From positions 55,698 to 119,697 of the forward strand of contig QEVS01000007.1 of the NCBI GenBank assembly GCA_003577245.1: DNA of 64,000 bases, in the 5' to 3' direction. Numbering within the stretch: position 1 is the stretch's first letter; every line of letters begins with the position of its first letter. Below are positions 1-9,017 of the stretch, piece by piece. Below the pieces are notes generated by a model, which searched no databases, was not told the DNA's origin, and saw only the letters and a program-made list of their open reading frames with translations. Source of the stretch: a bacterium. Lineage in GTDB: Bacteria > Chloroflexota > Dehalococcoidia > Tepidiformales > Tepidiformaceae. Made by a program: the position numbers and the translations under genes.

Positions 1-2
1 AC

Positions 3-2150
3 CTCAAGTCGGCCAGTGACCTTGGCCTCCCCCTGGTGGGTGTGGGCCTGCTCTACCAGCAGGAGTACTTCCGGCAGGTGCTTGGCCCCGACGGCTGGCA
101 ACGCGAGGAGTACCAGGACATCGACGTGGCCGGCCAGGCGGTACGCCGGGTGCGCGATAGCCATGGTGAGCCGCTCACCGTGAAGGTCCCCTTCGACTCC
201 CGCGACGTGCTGGCGGGCGTGTGGCGGATGGAAGTGGGGCGCACCCCTCTCTTCCTGCTCGATTCCAACCTGGAAGCGAATCAGCCTGCCGACAGGACAA
301 TCTCCAGCCGCCTCTACGGTGGAGACCTGGAGACGCGCATTCAGCAGGAGATGCTGCTGGGAATTGGTGGCATCCGCGCTCTCACCGCCGTGGGCCTCCG
401 TCCCGCGGTCTGCCATATGAACGAAGGGCACTCCGCGCTCCTGGGTGTCGACCGCATCCGCTCCCTCATGGAGGAGACCGGCGCAAGCTTCGATGAGGCG
501 CGCCTTCCGGTCTCCGCGGCCACCGTTTTCACAACGCACACGGCCGTCGCTGCCGGGATCGACCTGTTTCCGCCCGACCTGGTGCGCAAGCACCTCGGCC
601 ACTACTACACGAGCATGGGCCTCGACGACCATTCCTTCATCGGGCTTGGAAGGACACACCCGGCCGATGACCACGAGCCCTTCTCGATGGCCCTGCTCGG
701 TCTCCGGCTGAGCGGTTTCCGGAACGGTGTTTCGAAAGTTCACCGCACCGTTTCGCGCAGGCTATGGGCATCGTCGTGGCCGGACCTGCCAATCGAGCAG
801 GTGCCCATCGACTCGATCACCAACGGCGTGCACTTGCCCACCTGGGTTTCGCACGAGATGGGAAACCTGTTCGACCGCTATATCGGAGCGGGCTGGCGGA
901 GCGAGCCCGACGAGCCCCGGCCGTGGGAGCAACTCAGCGCAGTGCCCAACCAGGAGCTCTGGGAGGTGCACGAACGGCAGCGCGAGCGGCTCATCAATCG
1001 CGCCCGGACGCAGCACCGCGACAGCTCCGTGCGGCTGGGGCTGGCGGGAACTTCCGAGATGTGGGGCCAGGTGCTTGACCCGGGGGTGCTCACTATCGGT
1101 TTCGCCCGGCGCTTCGCCGGCTACAAACGGGCGACCCTGCTCTTTCGCAACCCTGAGCGCCTGGCCCGCCTGGTAAACCACCCCGAGCGGCCCATGCAGA
1201 TCATCTTTGCGGGAAAGGCGCACCCAAGGGATGAACCCGCGAAGCAGCTCATCCGTGAAGTTGTGGAGATGAGCCGGAAACCAGAGTTCCGTGACCGGCT
1301 GGTGCTGCTGGAGCGTTACGACCTCGAACTGGCGCGTGCGCTTGTCCATGGTTCGGATGTCTGGCTGAACACGCCCCTGCGACCGCTCGAAGCGAGCGGG
1401 ACCAGCGGCATGAAGGCGGCGGCCAATGGCGTGCTCAACTTCAGCGTCCTTGATGGCTGGTGGGCCGAGGCCTACAGGCCCGGGCTGGGCTGGGCAATCG
1501 GCCGCGACCGCGGCGACGACGACCCCGAGGTGCAGGACTCGATCGATGCCGAATCAATCTACGACCTGCTGGAGCAGGAGATTGCCCCGGCCTTCTACGA
1601 GCGCGATGCCGACGGCGTGCCTGTGCGCTGGGTGGAATGGATGAAGCAGTCGATCATGGCGCTCGCACCCCGGTTCAATACAAACCGCATGGTGGGCGAA
1701 TACGCCAGGGGGGCGTATTCCTCCGCTGCGGCCTCGTGGCACAGACTGCGGGAGGATGGATTGCGCCCGGCGCGTGACCTGGCCGCATGGCTGTCGCGGA
1801 TGGCGGCAGGCTGGCCGGCGGTGAAAGTCCTTTCCGTGGAGGACGACCTGGCGGGGGTGCCTGCATCGAACGCGCCTGTGACCGTAACGGTGCAGGCGCA
1901 CTTTGGGGTCCTTCGCCATGAGGATGTGCAACTCGAAGTTGCCTACGGTCCGGTGCTGCGGAACGGAGAGATCGAAATCGCGGGCATGGCGCCACTGGCT
2001 TTCCAGGAGATGCGCGAAGATGGGTCTTGCCGGTTTGCGGGTACGTTCGTGGCAGGGACCGGAGGGAGGATGGGGTATGCCATCCGCCTCACCCCCAGGC
2101 ACCCGGACCTGCATGATCCTTTTCTGCCGGGCCTCGCCCGCTGGGCGTGA
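3..2150 (+). CDS. glgP: alpha-glucan (glycogen) phosphorylase, 5' end cut by window edge
   Basis: GT35 phosphorylase that releases glucose-1-phosphate from glycogen or maltodextrin using PLP. The reading frame is open from base 3 and reads LKSASDLGLPLVGVGLLYQQ before the first possible start codon at 36. That stretch is conserved in the family, so the true start lies upstream of the window; roughly 100-150 residues are missing. The PLP lysine sits in EASGTSGMKAAANG, near base 1412. It most resembles the short bacterial/archaeal phosphorylase type rather than the muscle/E. coli type (family knowledge). It is followed 11 bp later by a GH57 gene, in a glycogen operon. Function is secure; whether synthesis or breakdown dominates is not visible. 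Confidence 0.93.
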   Translation, partial: LKSASDLGLPLVGVGLLYQQEYFRQVLGPDGWQREEYQDIDVAGQAVRRVRDSHGEPLTVKVPFDSRDVLAGVWRMEVGRTPLFLLDSNLEANQPADRTISSRLYGGDLETRIQQEMLLGIGGIRALTAVGLRPAVCHMNEGHSALLGVDRIRSLMEETGASFDEARLPVSAATVFTTHTAVAAGIDLFPPDLVRKHLGHYYTSMGLDDHSFIGLGRTHPADDHEPFSMALLGLRLSGFRNGVSKVHRTVSRRLWASSWPDLPIEQVPIDSITNGVHLPTWVSHEMGNLFDRYIGAGWRSEPDEPRPWEQLSAVPNQELWEVHERQRERLINRARTQHRDSSVRLGLAGTSEMWGQVLDPGVLTIGFARRFAGYKRATLLFRNPERLARLVNHPERPMQIIFAGKAHPRDEPAKQLIREVVEMSRKPEFRDRLVLLERYDLELARALVHGSDVWLNTPLRPLEASGTSGMKAAANGVLNFSVLDGWWAEAYRPGLGWAIGRDRGDDDPEVQDSIDAESIYDLLEQEIAPAFYERDADGVPVRWVEWMKQSIMALAPRFNTNRMVGEYARGAYSSAAASWHRLREDGLRPARDLAAWLSRMAAGWPAVKVLSVEDDLAGVPASNAPVTVTVQAHFGVLRHEDVQLEVAYGPVLRNGEIEIAGMAPLAFQEMREDGSCRFAGTFVAGTGGRMGYAIRLTPRHPDLHDPFLPGLARWA

Positions 2151-2161
2151 AGGAGGGCTGA

Positions 2162-3784
2162 ATGAGCCGCGGATTTGCCACGTTTGTCCTGCATACGCAC
2201 CTGCCCTATTGCCGGCTCGCGGGCCGCTGGCCGCACGGGGAGGAGTGGCTCCACGAAGCAATGCTCGAATGCTACCTGCCGCTGGTGCGTGCCTTTCGCC
2301 GGGCGGGCCGTGACTGCAAGGGCTCGCTCGGCGTGACCATCAACATCACGCCTATCCTGGCAGAGCAGCTGCGTGACCCGCTGGTACAGGCGCACTTCCG
2401 GACCTACCTCAGGGAGCGCATCGAAGGCGCCGAGTCGGATTCCAGGCGCTTCAGCGATGCACCGGGACTACGCTGCACCACCGCCGACTTCCACCGGGAC
2501 CGCTACCGGGCAATCCAGGCCTTCTTCGAAGATGAGATATCGGGCGACGTGATAGGCGCGCTGGCGGAGCTGGAAGACGCCGGGCACATCGAGGTGGCCA
2601 CCTCGGCCGCCACGCACGGGTACCTCCCTCTGCTGGGCGATGACGCCGCCGTGCGCTTCCAGGTGGAGACTGGCGTCGCCTCCCACATCCGGAACTTCGG
2701 CCGGGCGCCGCGCTCGTTCTGGCTCCCCGAGTGCGCCTACCGGCCAGGCCTGGAGCAGTTCCTCCAGGGTGCGGGAATCCGCGTGTTCTTCTCCGAGACG
2801 CACCTGGTGACAGGCGGGCTCGCACGCGGCAAGGCCCGGGGAGGAATGCACGGGCCGTACCCCGAGTCGCACTACGTTTCGTCACACATGGCGGAGGGCC
2901 CGGCCCGAGGGGGGACAACTTTCCGCGCCTACATGGTTGGGCACTCGCAGGTGGCGGTCATGGGCCGGAACGAGCGCACCGGGATGCAGGTCTGGTCGGC
3001 AGCGCACGGCTACCCGGGCGACCCGGCCTACCGCGAATTCCACAAGAAGGATGACGAAACCGGCCTTCACTACTGGCGGGTTACCGGCGCCGGCGTGGAC
3101 CTGGGCGAAAAGGCCGAATACGACCCCGCGGTCGCACGTGACGTTGCTCTGCGTCATGCTGGCCACTTCGCCGGCGTGGTGCAGAGCGAGATCGATGCCT
3201 ATGGGGAAGGTGGCGGCAACGGCGGTATCGTCCTCAGCGCCTACGACACGGAACTCTTCGGGCACTGGTGGCTCGAGGGGGTGGACTGGCTGGAAGCCAC
3301 GCTGCGCCACCTCGCCGCCAACCCTGAGATTGAGCTGGTGTCTGCGGGCGACTTCGTCACGTCACACCCGCCGCGCGAGATGATCGAGCTGCCGGAGGGC
3401 TCGTGGGGCGCCGGTGGAGACCACGGGACATGGATGAACAGCGAGACCGCCTGGACGTGGCCTGAGATCGGCGTCCGGCAGGAGCGCGCCCGCAGCCTGC
3501 TGGGCACATCGACGCCCGCCACCCGCCAGCTGGCGCGCGAACTGCTGCTACTACAGTCATCGGACTGGCAGTTCCTGATGACCACCGGGCAGGCCCACGA
3601 CTACGCGATCGAGCGCTTCCGCAGCCATGCGGAGCGATTCGACTGCCTTGCCAGCGCCATCGAGTCAGGTGACCCGGAGGGAGACCGGCTTGCGGCGGAA
3701 ATAGGCGAACTGGACAACCCCTTCCCGGCAATCGACCCATGTCGCTATTCCCCCGTGCAGCCGACACCAGTGGTGAGAGGTTGA
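2162..3784 (+). CDS. GH57 1,4-alpha-glucan branching enzyme (DUF1957 type)
   Basis: 540 residues, the usual length of GH57 branching enzymes (TK1436/Rv3031 type). The N-terminus has the HTHLPY motif of the GH57 (beta/alpha)7 barrel. The nucleophile is probably Glu190 in LPECAY and the acid/base Asp362 in SAYDTELFGHWW. The C-terminal part (about 400-520) matches the helical domain of this family. It would introduce alpha-1,6 branches into glycogen, replacing the GH13 GlgB, which is absent here. It lies between glgP and a second GH57 gene, starts at ATG 11 bp after glgP, and ends 22 bp before the next gene. Branching rather than amylase activity is inferred from the family and the glgA/glgP context. 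Confidence 0.88.
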   Translation: MSRGFATFVLHTHLPYCRLAGRWPHGEEWLHEAMLECYLPLVRAFRRAGRDCKGSLGVTINITPILAEQLRDPLVQAHFRTYLRERIEGAESDSRRFSDAPGLRCTTADFHRDRYRAIQAFFEDEISGDVIGALAELEDAGHIEVATSAATHGYLPLLGDDAAVRFQVETGVASHIRNFGRAPRSFWLPECAYRPGLEQFLQGAGIRVFFSETHLVTGGLARGKARGGMHGPYPESHYVSSHMAEGPARGGTTFRAYMVGHSQVAVMGRNERTGMQVWSAAHGYPGDPAYREFHKKDDETGLHYWRVTGAGVDLGEKAEYDPAVARDVALRHAGHFAGVVQSEIDAYGEGGGNGGIVLSAYDTELFGHWWLEGVDWLEATLRHLAANPEIELVSAGDFVTSHPPREMIELPEGSWGAGGDHGTWMNSETAWTWPEIGVRQERARSLLGTSTPATRQLARELLLLQSSDWQFLMTTGQAHDYAIERFRSHAERFDCLASAIESGDPEGDRLAAEIGELDNPFPAIDPCRYSPVQPTPVVRG

Positions 3785-3806
3785 TCCAAACCGGACGCCA
3801 ACGCCG

Positions 3807-5063
3807 ATGACCTACTGGGCTCAGCTCCTCCATTTCTATCAGCCGCCGACGCAAACCCACGAGGTGCTGCGACGGGTGGCGGATGAGTCATACCGGCCGC
3901 TGCTGGCGGTGCTCAAGGAGCACCCCGGAGCGAAGCTGGCCATCAACATGAACGGCGTGCTCACGGAGCTGCTGGAAGAGCACGGCATGGGCGACATCAC
4001 CGCCGGGCTCCGCGAGCTCGGGGAACGCGGCCAGGTGGAGTTCGTCGGCAGCGGGAAGTTCCATCCCATCCTGCCGCTGATACCGCAGGGTGAGCGCGTG
4101 CGCTCCATCGCCGACAACGCGCGCACGAACCGCCGGGCTTTCGGGGAGGCGTGGAGACCGCGCGGATTCTTCCCCCCCGAGATGTGCTACAGCAGCGACA
4201 TCATGCTCGCCATCGCCGCGGCGGGACACGACTGGGTGATTCTCAGCGGGGTGGCGAGCCCCGGGGAATGGCCCCTCAACGTCGTCTGCCGCGCCCCGGC
4301 CAACGGGCGGAACGTGCACGTCCTCTTCCGTGACGATGTGCGCAGCAACCGTATCTCCTTCCGTGAGACCGATGCCGTCCATTTCATCGAAGACCTTGCC
4401 CGGGCCGGCGCCGGGGAGGACACCTACGTGGTCACGGCCATGGACGCCGAGACCTACGGGCACCACATCCGCGGCTGGGAGCGCGAATTCCTGGGGGCGG
4501 CCTTCGAAGGGATAGCCGCGCAGCAGAGCGCGCCTCTCCGAGACGAACGGCGCCGCACGACCCGCGTAACGATGGTGATGCCGAGCGAACTGCCCTCGCT
4601 CTTCCCGGATGGCCCCGTGATCGAGCCCCTTGCATCTTCGTGGAGCACGACTCGCGACGATATTGCGGCCCGGAACCCGTATCCCCTCTGGCACTCGCCC
4701 GGCAACCGCCTCCATGACCTGCAGTGGGAGTACGTCGGGCACTGCCTCGACCTGTTGGCCATCGCCAGACGCTATTCGGAGCGCGAGCCGGCCCAGAAGT
4801 TCCTGAACGTCGCAGAGAACCGCCTCCAACCCGCGCTCCACAGCTGCCAGTTCTGGTGGGCCAGCCGCCGCCCGATGTGGGACGTGACCATGGTGCACCG
4901 CGGCTTCTTGCTCTTGAACGAAGTCGCCATAAACGCCATGAAGGCAGTCACGCTGGGCGCCGCCTCGGATGTCGTGAAACGTGAGGCCGCCTGGCGGATC
5001 GCCGCCGCCAACGAGGCCCGCTGGCAGATCGAAAGGCTGCTGTTCATGGACGGGACCACGTGA
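3807..5063 (+). CDS. GH57 family glycoside hydrolase / glucanotransferase
   Basis: 418-residue GH57 protein, shorter than and clearly distinct from the preceding branching enzyme. It begins with LLHFYQPP, the variant of the GH57 HxHxP motif. Catalytic candidates are Glu125 in FPPEMCYSSD and Asp213 in AMDAETYGHH. This subgroup is usually annotated as alpha-amylase or 4-alpha-glucanotransferase-like; the exact reaction cannot be told from sequence. Its stop overlaps the glgA start in a GTGA tetranucleotide, so the two are translationally coupled and probably act in the same glycogen pathway. A debranching or maltodextrin-remodelling role is an inference. Confidence 0.82.
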   Translation: MTYWAQLLHFYQPPTQTHEVLRRVADESYRPLLAVLKEHPGAKLAINMNGVLTELLEEHGMGDITAGLRELGERGQVEFVGSGKFHPILPLIPQGERVRSIADNARTNRRAFGEAWRPRGFFPPEMCYSSDIMLAIAAAGHDWVILSGVASPGEWPLNVVCRAPANGRNVHVLFRDDVRSNRISFRETDAVHFIEDLARAGAGEDTYVVTAMDAETYGHHIRGWEREFLGAAFEGIAAQQSAPLRDERRRTTRVTMVMPSELPSLFPDGPVIEPLASSWSTTRDDIAARNPYPLWHSPGNRLHDLQWEYVGHCLDLLAIARRYSEREPAQKFLNVAENRLQPALHSCQFWWASRRPMWDVTMVHRGFLLLNEVAINAMKAVTLGAASDVVKREAAWRIAAANEARWQIERLLFMDGTT

Positions 5064-6427
5064 GGGTCCTCTTCGTGTCGGCCGAGGCCGACCCTTTTTC
5101 AAAGGTTGGCGGGCTGGCCGATGTAGCGGCAGCGCTCCCTGCTGAGCTGGCAGCGATGGGCCACGACGTGCGGGTGATCACACCCTGCCACGCCAGCGCC
5201 ATGGACGTGTTCCGGGCCGCTGACGACCGCCAGTTTCTACAGGTACCGGACTTTGCCGGCATGCGAACCGTGGAGCTCGCGACCGTGCCAGGCCACGGCG
5301 GCGTGCCCGTGACGCTCGTACACCAGCCGCACTATTTCGGGAGGCCAGGCGTCTATGGCGACCCGGACGACCTGCTGCGCTACCGCTTCTTCTGCCGGGT
5401 GGTGGGAACGGCCCTGCGGGAGAAGGCATGGATACCCGAGATCCTCCACCTGAACGACTGGCACACGGCTCCGCTGGCCTTTGCCCTGCGGAACTTTGCC
5501 TGGAGCCACCCGGCCCTGCGGGGAACCGCATCGGTGCTGACCATTCACAACCTGCGCTACCGCGGCCCTGACGACTTCAATGACTACCTGGCCCAGGGCA
5601 TCTACTACAGCGATTTCGTGACCACCGTGAGCCCGGCATACGCCCGGGAGATCCTTTCTCCCGAGTCGGGCGAAGGGCTGGACCGCCTCCTGCGCCTGCG
5701 GGGCGATTCACTCGTGGGGATACTCAATGGACTGAGCTTCGCCGCCTACGACCCCGCCACCGATACTCGCATCGCTGCCCGGTTTGGTGCCCGAACCATC
5801 GACAACCGGGCTTCGAACACGGGCGCCCTGCGGGCCGCGGCCGGTCTTGAGCCGGCCGCAGGGCCCCTGCTGGGGATGGTGACCCGCCTCACAGAGCAGA
5901 AGGGGATTGACCTTGTGATCGAGGCGGCGCCGGCCATGATCGCCCGGGGCGCCGAGCTGGTGGTCCTGGGGCAGGGCGACGACGCGCTTGCCACAGCCCT
6001 GCGCGCGCTTGAGGCCACGTATCCGGGAAGGGTGAGGCTGGTCGACGATTTTGATGAAGGCCTGGCACGCCGCATCTACGCAGGTTCCGACATGTTTCTC
6101 ATGCCCTCGCGGTTCGAGCCTTGCGGGCTCGGCCAGCTCATCGCCATGCGATACGGGAGCATCCCCATCGGGCGCCGGACGGGCGGCCTCGCCGACACGA
6201 TCGTGGACCCGCAAGAGAACGCGGAGAACGCCACCGGCTTCCTTTTCGACGACTTCGCACCCGGGGCGCTACTGGCGGCGTTCGAGCGCGCCCGGGCAGC
6301 ATTCGATGACCTGCCGCTGTGGCGCCAACTGCAGGCGAACGGGATGCAGGCTGACATGTCGTGGGGACCTTCGGCCAAGCGTTATGTTGAGGTGTACGAG
6401 CGGGCGCTGCGCCAGCGCGGGGCATAA
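5060..6427 (+). CDS. glgA: glycogen synthase, GT5
   Basis: 455 residues, close to the usual 470-480 of GlgA. It transfers glucose from ADP-glucose (or UDP-glucose) to the non-reducing end of alpha-1,4-glucan. The N-terminal KVGGLADV loop (residues about 15-22) binds the sugar nucleotide. LNDWHTA and, in the C-terminal Rossmann domain, RFEPCGLGQL carry the conserved His and Glu of retaining GT-B enzymes. Start is GTG at 5060, inside the stop of the upstream GH57 gene. No glgC is in view, so the donor supply must come from elsewhere. Confidence 0.93.
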   Translation: MRVLFVSAEADPFSKVGGLADVAAALPAELAAMGHDVRVITPCHASAMDVFRAADDRQFLQVPDFAGMRTVELATVPGHGGVPVTLVHQPHYFGRPGVYGDPDDLLRYRFFCRVVGTALREKAWIPEILHLNDWHTAPLAFALRNFAWSHPALRGTASVLTIHNLRYRGPDDFNDYLAQGIYYSDFVTTVSPAYAREILSPESGEGLDRLLRLRGDSLVGILNGLSFAAYDPATDTRIAARFGARTIDNRASNTGALRAAAGLEPAAGPLLGMVTRLTEQKGIDLVIEAAPAMIARGAELVVLGQGDDALATALRALEATYPGRVRLVDDFDEGLARRIYAGSDMFLMPSRFEPCGLGQLIAMRYGSIPIGRRTGGLADTIVDPQENAENATGFLFDDFAPGALLAAFERARAAFDDLPLWRQLQANGMQADMSWGPSAKRYVEVYERALRQRGA

Positions 6428-6441
6428 GAGCCCACCGGGCC

Positions 6442-6447
6442 TATACT
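6442..6447 (+). promoter_or_regulatory. -10 hexamer TATACT immediately upstream of mazG
   Basis: TATACT ends 6 nt before the ATG at 6454. With a normal 6-8 nt discriminator the transcript would start at or next to the start codon, giving a leaderless mRNA. No recognisable -35 was found and no Shine-Dalgarno fits in the gap. Confidence 0.55.
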
Positions 6448-6453
6448 CGCCGC

Positions 6454-7875
6454 ATGGCTATTCACGTCGCGGGGCTCGGCCCCGGGCCGGCGGATTTGCT
6501 CACCATCGAGGTGCGGCAGCTCCTGGGCAGCGGCATGCCGGTCATCCTGCGCACGCGCCATCACCCGTGCATTGCCGAGGTTGACCCGGGCCAACAATTC
6601 CGGGACTGCGACGACCTCTACGCTGCGGGCGCCTCCTTCGAGGATCTCTACGCCGCCATCGCCCGCCGGGTGCTGGACGCTGCTGCCGGGGGGAATGTGG
6701 TGTACGCGGTCCCGGGACACCCGCTCGTGGCCGAGCGCAGCGTCAGTGAGCTCATGGCGCAGGCCGTCAGCGCAGGCGTTGAGGTCACCATCCACCCCGG
6801 CCTTGCCTACGTGGATGTGGCGGCGGTGGCGCTGCGGATGGACCTTGGTGGCATCCAGCTTTGCGACGCCCTTGACCTGCGCATCGATGCGCAGCGCCCG
6901 GCGCTTGTGAGCCAGGTGTACAGCCGCGAGGTGGCCACCGCGCTCAAGCTCGCCCTGCTCGACATCTACCCCGCGGAGCACCCGGTCACCGTGCTGTCTG
7001 CCCTCGGAACCAGCGACGAGTCTGTACGTGGAGTGCCCCTTTCAGAGCTGGACCACCGCCCGCTGGGCTACCTCGACACGGTTTACGTCCCCGCGCTTGA
7101 GGCAATCGAGGACTTGAGACGATTCGATGGGCTCTACGCCGTGGTCGAACGCCTGCACGCGCCCGATGGCTGCCCGTGGGATCGGGAGCAGACGCATGAA
7201 TCACTGCGACCACACCTGCTCGAGGAAAGCTACGAGACGCTGGAGGCAATCGACTCTGACGCACCGGAGAGGCTGGCGGAGGAGCTCGGTGACCTGCTGC
7301 TGCAGGTGCTTATGCACGCTGCCGTGGCCAATCGACTCGGCCGGTTCACCTTCGCCGATGTCGCGGAACACATTGCGCGGAAGCTGATCCGGCGCCACCC
7401 GCACGTATTCGGCGAAGCCACGGCAAAGACGGCCGAGGAAGTTTGGCAGTCGTGGGAAGCGCTCAAGAAGGCGGAGAAACCCGGCGCGTCGATACTGGAC
7501 GGGGTCCCGGCAACGCTGCCCGCCCTTGCCGCTTCGCAGTCGATCCAGGGGCGGGCGCGGCGCATCGGTTTCGACTGGCCGGACGTTGACGGTCCCCTGG
7601 CGAAACTGGTGGAAGAGGTCGAGGAGTTCGCCCGCGCCGGTAGCGTGGACGAGCGCGAGGACGAGTTCGGAGACATCCTGTTCGTGCTGGCGAACATCGG
7701 ACAGAGGATGGGTGTCGATGCCGAGCAGGCGCTCCGGGGCGCCAATGAGAAGTTCCGGCGCCGGTTCCGGACGGTGGAGGAGCTGGCGGCCGGCCGGGGT
7801 GTGGACTTGAAGGACCTTGACCTGGCCGGGCTGGACGCCCTCTGGGACGAAGCCAAGGCCGCGAACGCCCCCTAG
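6454..7875 (+). CDS. mazG: tetrapyrrole methylase-like domain fused to MazG NTP pyrophosphohydrolase
   Basis: 473-residue two-domain protein of the YabN type. Residues about 1-220 form an SAM-dependent tetrapyrrole (corrin/porphyrin) methylase-like domain with VAGLGPGPADLL at the N-terminus and a YAVPGHP loop. Residues about 225-470 are MazG: CPWDREQTHESL, LLEESYETLEAI and EELGDLLLQVLMHA give the EExxE...ExxD metal site, and a second MazG-like half follows (VEEVEEF, EDEFGDILFVLANI). MazG hydrolyses NTPs to NMP and PPi and is thought to clear aberrant nucleotides. The role of the methylase-like domain in these fusions is unknown. The start follows a TATACT -10 by 6 nt, suggesting leaderless translation. 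Confidence 0.9.
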   Translation: MAIHVAGLGPGPADLLTIEVRQLLGSGMPVILRTRHHPCIAEVDPGQQFRDCDDLYAAGASFEDLYAAIARRVLDAAAGGNVVYAVPGHPLVAERSVSELMAQAVSAGVEVTIHPGLAYVDVAAVALRMDLGGIQLCDALDLRIDAQRPALVSQVYSREVATALKLALLDIYPAEHPVTVLSALGTSDESVRGVPLSELDHRPLGYLDTVYVPALEAIEDLRRFDGLYAVVERLHAPDGCPWDREQTHESLRPHLLEESYETLEAIDSDAPERLAEELGDLLLQVLMHAAVANRLGRFTFADVAEHIARKLIRRHPHVFGEATAKTAEEVWQSWEALKKAEKPGASILDGVPATLPALAASQSIQGRARRIGFDWPDVDGPLAKLVEEVEEFARAGSVDEREDEFGDILFVLANIGQRMGVDAEQALRGANEKFRRRFRTVEELAAGRGVDLKDLDLAGLDALWDEAKAANAP

Positions 7876-7945
7876 CCGGTTGTTTGCGGCGGCGCCAGCA
7901 GCGTAGGCTGGGGTTACAACTCGTACGTTTCCGAAGGAGGAGCAG

Positions 7946-8584
7946 ATGGCCCAGGCAACAGGTTCCGTGATCACAGTTGAGCGCTTTGCGAAGGGCAAGA
8001 CGTTCCAGGAGTACCTCGACAGCGGCATTCGCAATCGTGACCTGTTTGAGCGCAACTACGAAGGCACAGTTGTGACATCCGCGCAGGGCGCAGCCCTCCA
8101 GGCGCTGGCCGCGAAGCCGGGTGGCCCCCATCGCATGGTGGTCATTGGCGAGGACTGGTGCCCCGATGTCTACCGCGGGCTGGGGGTTGCCCAGCGCATT
8201 GCGGAGAGCCTGGGCGTGGAGCTTCGCATGTTCGAGCGCGACCAGAACCGCGACATGATCGCCGAGTACCTCAAGGACGGGGAGTTCGAGTCAATCCCCG
8301 TGTTCGTCTTCTACGACCGGGACCAGCGCGAACTCTGCCACTTCATCGAGCGGCCCGCCCTAGCGAACCAGCAGATCCACCAGACGCGTGACGTGCTGGG
8401 CGACACTTCGCCTGAAGGCATCGCGCGCCAGCTTGGCCACGAGCCCAGCGAAGACGAGATCAAGGAGGCCCGAGCGGCCGCACGCGACCGCTACCTGGAG
8501 TGGCAGAAGGGCGAAACGTGGGCCGGCTGGCGGGTGGCCACGGTCGATGAGGTGATCTCACTCCTCGAGACGGCGACCGCCTGA
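7946..8584 (+). CDS. thioredoxin-like protein with a single-cysteine WCPD motif
   Basis: 212 residues with a thioredoxin-fold core at about 60-120: MVVIGEDWCPDV, a conserved ERDQNRD segment and SIPVFVFYD, whose Pro matches the cis-Pro of thioredoxins. It resembles the Thioredoxin_9 group. The usual CxxC is reduced to CPDV, so only the first cysteine (about residue 72) remains, which argues against classical dithiol reductase activity. A charged helical tail follows (about 150-212). The start ATG has a strong AAGGAGGAGC Shine-Dalgarno. It stands alone between mazG and a small membrane protein. Substrate unknown. Confidence 0.75.
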   Translation: MAQATGSVITVERFAKGKTFQEYLDSGIRNRDLFERNYEGTVVTSAQGAALQALAAKPGGPHRMVVIGEDWCPDVYRGLGVAQRIAESLGVELRMFERDQNRDMIAEYLKDGEFESIPVFVFYDRDQRELCHFIERPALANQQIHQTRDVLGDTSPEGIARQLGHEPSEDEIKEARAAARDRYLEWQKGETWAGWRVATVDEVISLLETATA

Positions 8585-8595
8585 CACGGGAGTTC

Positions 8596-8625
8596 TTGCA
8601 GGGCGACGGTCTCGCCGCTTAGATT
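8596..8625 (+). promoter_or_regulatory. sigma70-like promoter for the small membrane protein gene
   Basis: -35 TTGCAG (8596-8601), 18 nt spacer, -10 TAGATT (8620-8625). The start codon at 8636 is only 10 nt beyond the -10, so the mRNA would be leaderless or nearly so. Confidence 0.5.
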
Positions 8626-8635
8626 CCTCGGCACG

Positions 8636-8998
8636 ATGGTGCGAAGGCGCAGGCCGGCCAGGGCCTTCGGTGTGCAGCTCGTTGTTGCGCTGGCGTGGCT
8701 CGTTGTGCTGGCAGCCAGCTACCTGGCGCTAATGCGGGCTACGCTGGACTACTCACGGCTGGAGACAGGCAGGACAGCAAGCGACCGCGATGAGATCTAC
8801 CTCGTTATGCACATGGGCTTGCTCGCGACAGCGCTGGTCCTTGGCTTCATCGTTGGCAAGTGGCTGAACGGCATGGGGACGGCCTATGCGACGCTCTTCG
8901 CCACGTTCCTGGCCGTTTTCATGGTGGTCGCCCAGCTCGGCAGCTACGAGCTCGCCTGCGCCGGGCACAACGGCCTCATCCGGCACTGGGTCTGCTGA
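8636..8998 (+). CDS. small integral membrane protein, unknown function
   Basis: 120 residues, not recognised. A basic N-terminus (RRRRPAR) is followed by three predicted membrane helices at about 12-32, 54-72 and 80-100, with a charged loop (TGRTASDRDE) between the first two. The pattern suggests a plasma-membrane protein with the N-terminus inside. The last residues contain two cysteines. It is preceded by a promoter-like sequence at 8596-8625. No operon partner is evident; the next gene is convergent. Confidence 0.65.
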   Translation: MVRRRRPARAFGVQLVVALAWLVVLAASYLALMRATLDYSRLETGRTASDRDEIYLVMHMGLLATALVLGFIVGKWLNGMGTAYATLFATFLAVFMVVAQLGSYELACAGHNGLIRHWVC

Positions 8999-9017
8999 CC
9001 CCGCAGGCCAGCGGCAG

